This document shows, in pieces, positions 9,918 through 18,849 of a stretch of DNA of 64,000 nucleotides. The notes beneath the pieces were generated by a model. That model did no database searches and had not been told where the DNA came from. It saw only the letters and a program-made list of their open reading frames with translations. Position numbers and translations under genes: made by a program. The DNA is from CAWBOY01 sp963790585 (GTDB taxonomy: Bacteria > Planctomycetota > Planctomycetia > Gemmatales > Gemmataceae), in contig CAWBOY010000010.1 in assembly GCA_963790585.1 (NCBI GenBank), positions 1 to 64,000 of the forward strand, given 5' to 3'. Within the stretch, counting starts at the first letter, position 1; every line of letters begins with the position of its first letter.

Positions 9918-10105
9918 CCTAGCAAATGAATTCGATTGCCCTGGCTCCACAGTAGAACTCTTTATTTGCCCTTTGTCTCTCTTCTTTCCCAAAATTTATC
10001 GGCGTCTTCCCCGTTGATCTTACGCAGCGTCATAACTCGTCGCAAGATATCAACATTATCGATCGGAGAGCCCAAAAAAACGATTTTCTCAAGCGGCATC
10101 TCGAC

Positions 10106-11368
10106 CAGGGCAATCGCATCTAATCCCCCATAAAAAGGCCAAGAATGGCCTCGCGCGTTTCGTCGTTCCAGCCTGCTTGCAAGCGATTCTTCTCGATGCC
10201 GCCTTTGGTCGATTCGTCCTGCCGCAATAACGAGATGACCCAGCGTCGTAACAACGCCAGGTTCCCTGCCGCATGGCCCGTCCGAGCACGATTGCGATCC
10301 TCCGCAAAATACATGTCCAACACCCAATGCAAGCCATTCTCCACTCCCCAATGACTCCGTATCGCTCCCGCCATCTGCTTCGCCTTGGGTTGCAGGCTGC
10401 TTATAAAATAACGCACCTCCGACTTCTCCACTCCACCCTCCTGGTAGCTACGCGTGCAACGGGCGATGCTCACCAGATCCCGCCAATCCTCCTGATGACG
10501 CAACGTCTTGGGTACCGCCATCGTCTGCGTCCAGCGCGTTTCCAAGCGACCGTGCCCCTTGTCCTGCTCCGTGTGCGTTTGCACCGTTGCCGTGCTACGA
10601 CCCTCGTCCACGGCGGCAAACGCCTCCACGATGTCCTGCTCCAAATGCTCCTGATTCCCTTTCACCGCCAGCACATAATCGGCTCCCTTTTCTCGTATCT
10701 TGCTGGCAATCTCTTTCTGACATCCCATGGCATCCAAAGTCACAATCGCTCCCGTCAATTCCAACACCTCCAACAGTTTAGGAATCGCTGTGATCTCATT
10801 GGATTTGTCATCGACCACTTCCTGACCCAAAAGCAATTGGTTCTCCGTGGCCCAGGCGCTAACGACATGAAGCGGATGCTTGCTCTTGGCTCGATCCAAC
10901 GTCGCACGAGCCGTCTTGCCGTCGATGGCCACCACCTGGCCGGACGTACTCCGTTCGAGGCTGGTCACCCAGCTCAGAAAACACTCGACAAAGGCTTTGC
11001 CATCCAGGGCGGCGAACACACGAGCGAAGGTGTCATGCGACGGCACGCGGTCGGGCAGATCCAGGAATTTTTCGAGCCAGACGCGCTTGCTCTTGGCGAA
11101 CTTTTCCATGGCCACGCAATCGTTGGCGCCGCTGACGACAGCGCACAGGGCGATGAAGAGGATGTCCAGCAGTCGGTGATGCTTGGTACGGTTGATGCGT
11201 GGATCCTGCAACTGGGCAAAAGCGGCAAGAAAGGGGGTTGCTTGGGTCTGCGCCATGAGTCTTTTCCTCCGTGAAACGGGTACGTTCCACCAGAATCATT
11301 CGCAGTAACCTTGTCCCTGACAACTGAACAGCCAATAATGAACAGGCGTTTAGATGCGATTGCCCTGG
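10106..11368 (-). mobile_element. ISAs1-family insertion sequence, intact
   Basis: 1,263 bp with perfect 18-bp terminal inverted repeats (CAGGGCAATCGCATCTAA at 10106-10123 and its complement at 11351-11368). A perfect 10-bp target duplication GCATCTCGAC flanks it at 10096-10105 and 11369-11378. Intact ends, intact transposase and an exact duplication point to a recent insertion. Confidence 0.95.
10120..11256 (-). CDS. ISAs1-family transposase
   Basis: 378 aa, full length for the family. DDE catalytic motifs: VVAIDGKTARATLD (first Asp), VTLDAMGCQKEIA (second Asp), and the C-terminal SHWGVENGLHWVLD region carrying the Glu. The typical N-terminal LLDILFIALCAVVSGANDC is present. GGAGG precedes the ATG at 11256. 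Occupies nearly all of the element and reads in the same direction as the disrupted kinase. Confidence 0.95.
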   Translation of the reverse strand: MAQTQATPFLAAFAQLQDPRINRTKHHRLLDILFIALCAVVSGANDCVAMEKFAKSKRVWLEKFLDLPDRVPSHDTFARVFAALDGKAFVECFLSWVTSLERSTSGQVVAIDGKTARATLDRAKSKHPLHVVSAWATENQLLLGQEVVDDKSNEITAIPKLLEVLELTGAIVTLDAMGCQKEIASKIREKGADYVLAVKGNQEHLEQDIVEAFAAVDEGRSTATVQTHTEQDKGHGRLETRWTQTMAVPKTLRHQEDWRDLVSIARCTRSYQEGGVEKSEVRYFISSLQPKAKQMAGAIRSHWGVENGLHWVLDMYFAEDRNRARTGHAAGNLALLRRWVISLLRQDESTKGGIEKNRLQAGWNDETREAILGLFMGD

Positions 11369-13254
11369 CATCTCGACCAGCGGCGACAGATCCGTCACTT
11401 TTGTGTCTTGAAGGAACACGCTTGTTAATTCCATCTCTGACAAACTCACGAGCGTACTGATGTTCGTGCCCCCGATGTTAAGATAGAACAATTTGCAATT
11501 CTTGAAGTTGGCCAAGCCCGCGTTGCTAATGCGTGTGTCGGCCAATCCAAGCACTTTGAGCTTGGTACAATTCTTTAGATATTCAAGCCCGACATCGCTA
11601 ATTTGTTTGTCATTGTCCAGATTGATATCCGTGAGGTCAACGCACTCTTCAAAAAACTTTAGATCTCCATCCGTTGCGCCAGTGGCTCCTATAGAAAGAA
11701 AGGTCAGACTCTTGCATCCTCGGAATACTTTGAACCCACCGTGAGCAACCGGCTTGCCATATAAATGCACTTCAATGACCTCAAATACCTCATTCGGAAG
11801 TTCAGCTTCCTTAGTAATTTTTTTATTTTTATCGCCGACGCGGACCACAACCGAGCCATTTTGAGCGAGTACGAAACGGGCGGCGTCGCGAGCAGAGTAT
11901 TTCGGCGCTACTGGCTTCACAGCTGGTTCTTTTGGTCCATTACTCGATTCTCTCTCAGTGACAGGGGATCTTCCTCCAGTCCCAGGAGTCCGCCACGGAC
12001 TTGCAATTAGCCATAATACTGCCCATATCAAGCCAACAACCACCAGCAACAACAAAGGCATAGCAAAGGGGTGTTCACGCAAAAAAGCCCAAATAAATCG
12101 CCATCCTTCGCTCGTGATCGGTTCGTTTGGTTCCTTCTCAACTTTAGGTTCGATAGGAGGTTCCGGCTTCTTGGGTTCCGTACGTATTTCCCCTGCGGGG
12201 CCGGATGACTGCTTGTTGGTCCAAGCTTTCAAAACGTTGGCCAATTCGTCACACGAAGAGTAGCGACGATTTGGCTCCCAACTCATTGCTTTCATGCAAA
12301 TATCATTCAGCTCTTTCGGGATTTTATTGGCTCCCTTGACCTTGCTTGGTGGCGTGAGATTGTTTTGGAACTTTTTCCGCTTCCTCATAACAGAAGGCAG
12401 CGAATCTTTATCATGGTCAAAAAATGGATCCTCTCCACAGATGAGTTTGTATAGAATTGCGCCGATGCTGTAAATGTCATGAAGCTTAGATGGAGTAACC
12501 TTAACACCCGTGGCTACTTCTGGAGCCATATAACGCCGGTCTCCAAGAGGCGAATCAATCGAATCAAGATCCGGCGCCCCCTTTTCGTCGTTGTCAAGAC
12601 TATAAGCAGACCCAAAATCAATCAAGTAAGCGTCCCAATTATTCGTGACAATGATATTATCCGGTCTGAGATCACGGTGAATAATGCGTTTCGCATGGAC
12701 GCGCAAAACGATTTCTGCTATTTGCCGAACGACTTTAGCAGCAATTAAAGGATTGATTGGTCGACCATTTGTTTTTTTTACCAAGTCCAAGCCATCGATG
12801 AGTTCCGAGACGATATAGCTGTATTTAACGCGCTCATTGATCTTGGGCTCATCTACGGTGAATTCTCCCATCGTCATGTAGCATGGAATGCGCTCATCCT
12901 TTATGCTCTGCCAGAGATTTGCTTCCCTGGCGAAGCGAAGTTCCACAGTCTCGGATGTCCCCCTATTCGGGCAATTAAATACTTTTAGAGCGACGTGGGC
13001 AGTTTCGGGAACTTGACGAAGTACCGTTCTAAGGTCCAAGGCTTTAAATACTGTCGCAAACGACCCATCTCCTAACTTTTTGACGAGCTCATAAGTAGCA
13101 ATAAAAGCGGATTCATACTCATCTGTGCCTGGCTTTTTCTGGGCCTCAAAATAGCCGTATGACTCTCCCTCTACGACTGGCATGATTAGGCCGCCCTTTT
13201 GAACAAATGGTATCACCGCGTTTCGCACATGGCTGAGTTTGATTAAGCAAAACC

Positions 13255-13587
13255 ATATACTATAGCAGTACAAAACGATTGCATCGATCTTGGGCTTACT
13301 TGCAGCGTCTGCTGAACGCCTAAGTTTGGGTAAATCCGCCTGCTCGTGTTGTAGAAAAACTCCTTGGCAACACGATTCAAGATAGATTCGGCGTTTGCGA
13401 CCTTTTCGCCTTTGAGTTCAACGGCGTTGGCTAGAACCTTCTCTTTCGTCGGTTCGAGTATTCAATACAGGCGATAAAGGACAGTCAATGGGAGTATAAA
13501 CCTCCCGTACCGCGCTGGTTTGTATGGCTTGCGCACTAGAACTGCGACGATCCAAATGAAACTGATCTTCTCGCCGAGTTTTGTCAC
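13255..13587 (-). pseudogene. hsdM: HsdM (type I methyltransferase) N-terminal remnant
   Basis: A GTG at 13587 overlaps the stop of the PfkB gene by four bases (GTGA). It opens a frame reading TKLGEKISFIWIVAVLVRKP, then YGRFILPLTVLYRLY, then a TGA, then ILEPTKEKVLANAVELKGEK and FFYNTSRRIYPNL. From memory this follows the N-terminal HsdM domain of type I restriction-modification methyltransferases, where VLRRLD-C-LEPTK and SFYNTSK are conserved; the TGA falls where a Cys usually stands. Only about 110 residues remain before homology is lost near 13330, and the kinase gene starts just beyond. So the PfkB operon once continued into a restriction-modification gene that has been cut off. Confidence 0.6.
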
Positions 13588-14687
13588 CGTTGCCCCCTGC
13601 TGCTATCCCCCTGGCACGATTCGCAAGCAAATATCTGCCGTTCGCTTGTCCCCACGGCCGACTTTTTCGTGCCTGCGGCCGAATCCGTTCGCCCGTCGAG
13701 CAAGCTAAGGATGCTCTTCTGAAAGCCCGCTTTTTCGGAGACATACATGCCCCCGCGAGGGCCGTTGAACCCGCAAGCCCAGGACGCCATCGCCTGGCCA
13801 ACCCTTATGGCTTTGCGAACCTCAGTGAGCGTTAGTGTGTGTACACCTTTCGCACCCATTGCCCCAATCATGTGGATTATGCCCGCCGTACACCAGTCAC
13901 CGGCACCCGCCGTATCCTTCAGGAGGTCCACCGGAATCGAATCCATCTGATGCCATTTTCGCGCGCGACGCTTTACCTCAGAATCGGTATGGTGGAATCT
14001 CAGCCCGGCACTCCCCTGAGTCTCAATCACAACCTGAGGCTGGGTAGCGGAGAGCACGGCTTCATTGCCAGCGATTCGGTCGGAGGATACCTTTACGATG
14101 TGCGCCAGTTCCAACGCCTCCTTGAGCAGGGTCGGTTCACTAGAAGTAGACGGCTCGAAGATGACCACCGATCCCTGTTCCCTGGCCTGGATGGCGAGCG
14201 CCAGCGCCCCTCTTGAGACGCGATCAAAGAAGTATACCTGGGGCTTCGGAAGCCTCGGAACAAGGTCTGTGACATCGGCCACACGCACTGCCTTGTACCA
14301 GGGCAGAATTGCTCCACAGCACGGACACTTTCTTGAAAACGTATGAGACGGCACGCCGGACTTATTGTTCCGGATGTGCTGAACAATTACGGGAGTGCTT
14401 CCGTCCTTGTCGAACGTCACAAAATCGAGGTTTACACCCCATTGCTGCAGATCAGCCGCAATCTGCTTCGATGCTCCATCTTCGCTCAATCGGGCAATCG
14501 GGTAGGAACGCCAGCCGAGGAACGCCAGGGCTGTAAGTACATTGCCGCAGGTGCCGCCAGCATGTAGTTGGGGATCAGCATCGAGACCGCTTGGAATTAC
14601 TACATCGAGCGCGACAAGGCCCGTGCCGATCACTACCGGGTTTCGCTTTGCGCGTAATGGTTCTAATTGTTTTTCGGTGTCATCCAT
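13584..14687 (-). CDS. PfkB-family sugar/nucleoside kinase with CPCC insertion
   Basis: A protein of 367 aa. PfkB (ribokinase-type) fold: VVIGTGLVALDVVI at the start, AGGTCGNVLTALAFLGW, and the catalytic anion-hole motif DTAGAGDWCTAGII near residue 285. An insertion at about 120-132 contains KCPCCGAILPWYKAV, half of a zinc ribbon, which ordinary ribokinases lack. The start overlaps the end of the preceding gene by eight bases, so translation is coupled. Expected reaction is ATP-dependent phosphorylation of a sugar or nucleoside hydroxyl; the substrate is unknown and is probably made by the upstream SIS-HAD and PRTase-like proteins. Confidence 0.85.
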   Translation of the reverse strand: MDDTEKQLEPLRAKRNPVVIGTGLVALDVVIPSGLDADPQLHAGGTCGNVLTALAFLGWRSYPIARLSEDGASKQIAADLQQWGVNLDFVTFDKDGSTPVIVQHIRNNKSGVPSHTFSRKCPCCGAILPWYKAVRVADVTDLVPRLPKPQVYFFDRVSRGALALAIQAREQGSVVIFEPSTSSEPTLLKEALELAHIVKVSSDRIAGNEAVLSATQPQVVIETQGSAGLRFHHTDSEVKRRARKWHQMDSIPVDLLKDTAGAGDWCTAGIIHMIGAMGAKGVHTLTLTEVRKAIRVGQAMASWACGFNGPRGGMYVSEKAGFQKSILSLLDGRTDSAAGTKKSAVGTSERQIFACESCQGDSSRGQR

Positions 14688-15816
14688 AACACTCTCCTGC
14701 TAGCCACATTCCTACCGGCTCCGGCTTTGGCACAACCGATGCCGGCATGTCGTATCCTTGGCATTCGATGTGAGCAACGCCGATCTGAAGACTATTCGCA
14801 GCCTTCAATTCATAACCAACCAACAACACGCCAAGGGACATAAGTTTACTGCATAGCGCAGACAATGCAATTTTGCATCCACCAATTAAGCCAAGAACGT
14901 CGTGATACTGAATTGCGGCTTTCCGAATCTGCCGGTACACTTCAAACGGATTGTATTCCGAAGAGTAGATGATGTTTCTCGGGTCCAGTCGTAACTGATC
15001 GAATAATAGGTCTCGGTACTCCATGACAATGTCATCGCCGCGACGCGGGTTGCGGGAGGGCGATGGGAGAACTGGGCATACTTCATCCGGCTTCACCAAA
15101 TCATAGATTCTGTCAAACTGGGTGGTTCTTCCTTCCCCAAGGACAGGAATCCAAACTTTCGGTTGCTGGCCGGTGGCTTCGCGATTGAATTCCCCTTCAA
15201 ATGGATGCAGGAAAGATGCGGTCTCATCAATTCCTTCCTCGCGGATTTGGCAATCAAGCATAGGGTCTTCGGCGACAACGACATGGATGTTCGGAGCTGT
15301 TTGCGGCTTACTTTTCAACTGATCGTGAAAGTAAAGCAAGCGGGCAACAAGCGGAAAATACACGCTGCGTGGCATCGCACTGATATCAACGACGATGTCG
15401 GAGAAGGGGGATAGTCTTGCCGCATCAGTGAAGACGTTGGCTGCGTTGCGTGCGCCTACACGACGACCGTCTCCTGTTCGGAATATAATCTTGTGGATCG
15501 TCGAGAGCCCTTTTCCTGCGATCAGTGCCTCCATCTCCCTCCAGTTTGACGTCACCTTGTCACGAAGTTCCTGGCTCAAGCTGCCTTCGCCTTCGTCGTA
15601 TTCCAGTGCCAGGGTTTCCGTCAAAGCGCCGTTGGCCAGTTCCGCGATGGTCCGAATCGCGATGCATGTCCGGGGATCAAAGCCTCTGCCACACACGAAC
15701 AGAAGAGAACGGGACCGCTCGGCGAAATGCGCTTTCCAGAAAGACGAAAACTCGCCCTCGCGAACTAAAATATAGTCACGCCAACGCATGGGAACATTCT
15801 CTAATGCCGTCATCAT
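14680..15816 (-). CDS. Uncharacterised Rossmann-like protein of the SIS-HAD/PRTase operon
   Basis: A protein of 378 aa with no family I can name. An alternating alpha/beta pattern begins with RSLLFVCGRGFDPRTCIAI (a beta-loop-helix that could bind a nucleotide). Then come VVDISAMPRSVYFPLVARLL (residues about 140-160) and a late ALCSKLMSLGVLLVGYELK segment. These features suggest a ligand-binding Rossmannoid sensor or transferase. It overlaps both neighbours (ATGA with the upstream ATPase, eight bases with PfkB), implying a fixed-ratio partner of the operon. Predicted cytoplasmic. Confidence 0.75.
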   Translation of the reverse strand: MMTALENVPMRWRDYILVREGEFSSFWKAHFAERSRSLLFVCGRGFDPRTCIAIRTIAELANGALTETLALEYDEGEGSLSQELRDKVTSNWREMEALIAGKGLSTIHKIIFRTGDGRRVGARNAANVFTDAARLSPFSDIVVDISAMPRSVYFPLVARLLYFHDQLKSKPQTAPNIHVVVAEDPMLDCQIREEGIDETASFLHPFEGEFNREATGQQPKVWIPVLGEGRTTQFDRIYDLVKPDEVCPVLPSPSRNPRRGDDIVMEYRDLLFDQLRLDPRNIIYSSEYNPFEVYRQIRKAAIQYHDVLGLIGGCKIALSALCSKLMSLGVLLVGYELKAANSLQIGVAHIECQGYDMPASVVPKPEPVGMWLAGECYG

Positions 15817-17737
15817 AAAAGAGTGTCCTCATTCGTGGGCACCGTAAAGGACCGGTTCATCCATTGGCACAAAGTCGGTAACGGTCGTTCCTTGTATAGG
15901 CCATAATTAAGCGGAAGGTCGAAGTGGACACACAGCAGCCGATTCAAATTCAGGACCATCCACTTCTCCCTCTTGCAATTGTAATCGAGTTGCGCGACAA
16001 GAAGGTTATGTGCGAGCGCCGACGCGAGGATGTCAGCAAAACGGCACACGTCTTCCTTGTTCTTGCGATAATCGTCGTCAACAAGCAAGGCTCTTTCGGA
16101 CATCCGTATCGCTGTGCCTGAAACGCCGGGGTCATTCGGTGCTGTCGGCCTATAGGTATACCAGTGAGCAAATTTCCCAACCGACTCAAGAAACCTTCGC
16201 AACTCCCGGCCGTGGCGGACTCGCTTGGGAATCTCTTCCCAAACCAACTTGGCAGCCTTTTTCATCAACGCGTGCTGGCGGCGCGGCGGAAGCGACGTTG
16301 GTTTTCTCAGCAATTCAGCGGCTACCGACTCCTCAAACACCTCCCCTGCCAAACCCAGAAACTGCTGAATATTGAGCGAGGCAAGGCGTGAAATTCGATC
16401 CGGACCGTAGTAATATGGTAGGTCGAACTCTTTTGCCAGAAACAGTTCTGCTGCATTGTTGACGGACGAATCCTCTCGCTGATTGAGGTCGTCTTGGTCG
16501 AGTGGGTCCGTTTCAAAGAGTGTTTTCTGTTTCTTACCGAGCTCCCGCTCGATGAGTATTTCCAGAGCGCGCCAAGCGATTGCACGCTCCCGCAACGTCC
16601 CGGTCGCCTTCTCCTTCGCTGCAATCCATTCCTGGAACCGTGGTAGGGTCTGGACTCGGTCGCGTACCCGCTTGGAAACCACGCTACTGATCAAAGAAAA
16701 CGTGTCGTTCCATTCCGGCAGGTCCAGGGCATCCTGTAGGCACGATTTGAATGAGTCGATCTCCGTTTCCGGCGCGGCCTGCACCCGGCGATCCGCCACT
16801 TTCATGGCAAGCTTTTCAAACCGCTCCGGCTTTTGCCTCCAGTAAGACTCAATTTCAATCGCGTGCTCGTAGTCGCGTCCTTGGTGAGCACCGGAGGATA
16901 GCATTTCCTGCGTGCTCAATGCTTCAAACCGCTCGGCAATCCACACCCCCACCGGACTGCGGGCGTCGATGACCGTCTGGACCAGCAATGACCGCTGGCG
17001 CCCGGTCAGTTTGTGAATATCATCCATCATCAGCACGACGCGCTCTGCAACCGGCTTCTCATCGACGAGTATGTTTTCCGGTCGGATGATGGAAAGGCTG
17101 AGCAGCGATTCGTCGCCGGGCAAGGAATCAACGTTGAGCGGACCAAGGCTGTCTAGGCTGGAGCACAATTTTGCTTCACGCTGTTCAGCCCAATCATAAA
17201 GAACTTTGCCGCTACACGGCAAAGTCAGGCCAACGACGCCGCTGCCGCCTGAGAGAGGATTGATCCGGACGTGATCGAGGCCATCTGGATACTCCAGCCC
17301 CTTCAGAATGAGCGCCCCCGGAGCACAGCGAGGACGATTCGGGCATTCATGAGGCCGAAAAACAAGCGATCCTTTCTGGTCTGATCCAGATCGAGGTCGT
17401 GCAGCATTGAATACCCGGGGCCGCACATCAGCATCACCCCAAGGACTGTCGGCCCGGAATCATCGACCGCTCCCAGGTCCTTTATTCGTTGGTAAAGCTC
17501 CTTGAGGCGTTCGTCTGTGCGCTTTGCACACAAAGTGAGCAGAGTATTTGGTGTAAACAGACGGATGAGACTGGTTTTTCCTCCCCCAGCGGCGCTCCTG
17601 AGAATATGTACGGTCTCCCAAAATCCTGTCGTCGGCATCACTTCCAGAATGCCAGGCTCGAACAAACTGAGGAAGGCCGTTTCCGTATCAATGCTTTCGG
17701 ATCGCCTCAACCGGAACGGATTGCGTGGCTCCCTCAT
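15813..17737 (-). CDS. P-loop ATPase of the SIS-HAD/PRTase operon (frameshifted)
   Basis: About 640 aa when the two frames are joined. The N-terminal frame (17303-17737) begins MREPRNPFRLRRSESIDTET and has Walker A SAAGGGKTS near residue 50. It runs off at ARIVLAVLRG. The second frame continues with ALILKGLEYPDGLDHVRINP and carries a Walker B-like VVLMMDDIHKL and a sensor-like GVWIAERFEAL. The break is a G run of five at about 17332 where six would keep frame. From memory the N-terminus resembles proteins labelled ORC/CDC6-type ATPases in conflict loci; I cannot confirm that. The start overlaps the PRTase stop (ATGA). A regulatory or switch ATPase is the likely role. Confidence 0.78.
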
Positions 17738-18849
17738 GTTACCTCCTTGTGCCGTTGCACTCGGGGGAAGAGTCCGCGTATCGCGCGATCATCGTAGGAC
17801 CACAAAAGAGCAACAGCATTGTTTGGGGTATTGTGGTGGAGAACTACAGGTAAGCCGCAGTCGGCGTAACCGTACCTGGCATCAGGAGTGCCGCCCTTTT
17901 CAATATGTGAATCGAAGATGCTGTGATCGTAATACTTGTCGATCAAGGCCCGGAAGGGGTCATCACTCGATCTCGCCATTGTGATAGTCGGTGGCAAATG
18001 CTGAATTGCCTTGACCATGCACGGCACCTTTTGTGCGCCCCACAACTTGCCTGAGTATTCCACCAGATGGGCGACAGCCTGATCCGTGGCGACGTATAGC
18101 AAGATGAACACGTCAAAGTCTCCCTGCGACACAAGTCCGGCCAATGCGTCATCAGGATTCATGATGCCATTGAAGAATTTGGCGATCTTACCCGCGACCT
18201 TTCCATTTGACTTTGGCATGTAGTAGCTGCTGCCGCTTGCTGAAAAATCATCCAGAAGAATGATGGTGCGGAAGCGGTGTTCCGTCGTCTCGTCGGAATC
18301 TTTGCGGATTTTGCGTACCTGGATGGTAACCTTCTCGACGAGCTCCTTAACGCGGGGAATAGAAAGGTCGTGTGTCTGCCAAATCTGCTCATGGTCGAGA
18401 TCGCGATTTGCTCGTCGGAACGAATCAATACGGGCACCATCACTCAGTCCCAAGAACAGGCACTGACGTTGCCGGACGCGAAATTCAGCCGTGTCGGCAA
18501 TGGTTCCGATGTGGTGTGGGTTCAGCGACTGTTCCGCGGCCACCTTCTGCAATAGCAGTGGCCGGATGTGATCGGCGTAGGCGGTCTCTACAAGGTGATT
18601 CATCTCCTGGGTGGAACAGCAAACAAGCCGGGTCTTGATGAACTCGAAGGCAACCCGTCTATCGACTTTCTCGAACTGGCTCAACCAGCGTGCTAGGCTT
18701 TCCACATAGCGCATTCCTGGCGAAAACTGCTCGTAGCCGTCATACTTGAAGGCTGCCATGGCCTGTAATATCGGTCGCTCGCGCACGACATCTTCCGCAT
18801 TCCAGTCGAGCACGTGGGCCAAGAGTTTCTCGGCAAGAGCGTCCTTCAT
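17734..18849 (-). CDS. Phosphoribosyltransferase-like protein (PRTase-CE type)
   Basis: A protein of 371 aa. The type I PRTase signature RTIILLDDFSASGSSYYM (residues about 190-207) is the PRPP-binding loop: four hydrophobics, two acidic residues, then S/G-rich turn. Upstream LFLGLSDGARIDSFRR and a late CGLPVVLHHNTPNNAVALLW fit the core strands and a hood region. From memory this matches the conflict-associated ComF-like group called PRTase-CE in Pfam. Expected chemistry is transfer to or from phosphoribosyl pyrophosphate; base or acceptor unknown. It is coupled by ATGA overlaps to both the SIS-HAD gene and the ATPase gene. Confidence 0.82.
   Translation of the reverse strand: MKDALAEKLLAHVLDWNAEDVVRERPILQAMAAFKYDGYEQFSPGMRYVESLARWLSQFEKVDRRVAFEFIKTRLVCCSTQEMNHLVETAYADHIRPLLLQKVAAEQSLNPHHIGTIADTAEFRVRQRQCLFLGLSDGARIDSFRRANRDLDHEQIWQTHDLSIPRVKELVEKVTIQVRKIRKDSDETTEHRFRTIILLDDFSASGSSYYMPKSNGKVAGKIAKFFNGIMNPDDALAGLVSQGDFDVFILLYVATDQAVAHLVEYSGKLWGAQKVPCMVKAIQHLPPTITMARSSDDPFRALIDKYYDHSIFDSHIEKGGTPDARYGYADCGLPVVLHHNTPNNAVALLWSYDDRAIRGLFPRVQRHKEVT

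Larger units (their letters stand above)
9962..13183 (-). pseudogene. Membrane Ser/Thr kinase with leucine-rich repeats, split by ISAs1 element
   Basis: Reconstructed by removing 10106-11368 and one copy of the target duplication. The reading frame then joins perfectly: SPLVEMP continues as LEKIVFLGSPIDNVDILRRV and ends at 9962. Start taken at 13183 (MPVVEGES), not the earlier ATG at 13273. Kinase domain: GDGSFATVFKA, VALKVF, HRDLRPDN, IDFG, MAPEVA (residues about 25-310). Then a Pro/Glu-rich linker, one membrane helix (PLLLLVVVGLIWAVLW, near 400) and extracytoplasmic LRR-like repeats (LKVLGLADTRISNAGL). As it stands the ISAs1 insertion removes the last 45 residues, so a kinase with truncated LRRs could still be made. 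Confidence 0.88.

Noticed and set aside
10273..11274. 333-aa plus-strand frame opposite the ISAs1 transposase
   Set aside because: Antisense of a well-conserved transposase; no domain and no ribosome site.
17312..17426. First 36 residues of the 537-aa frame of the ATPase
   Set aside because: Basic, Arg/Pro-rich wrong-frame sequence; the real N-terminus is in the frame starting at 17737.
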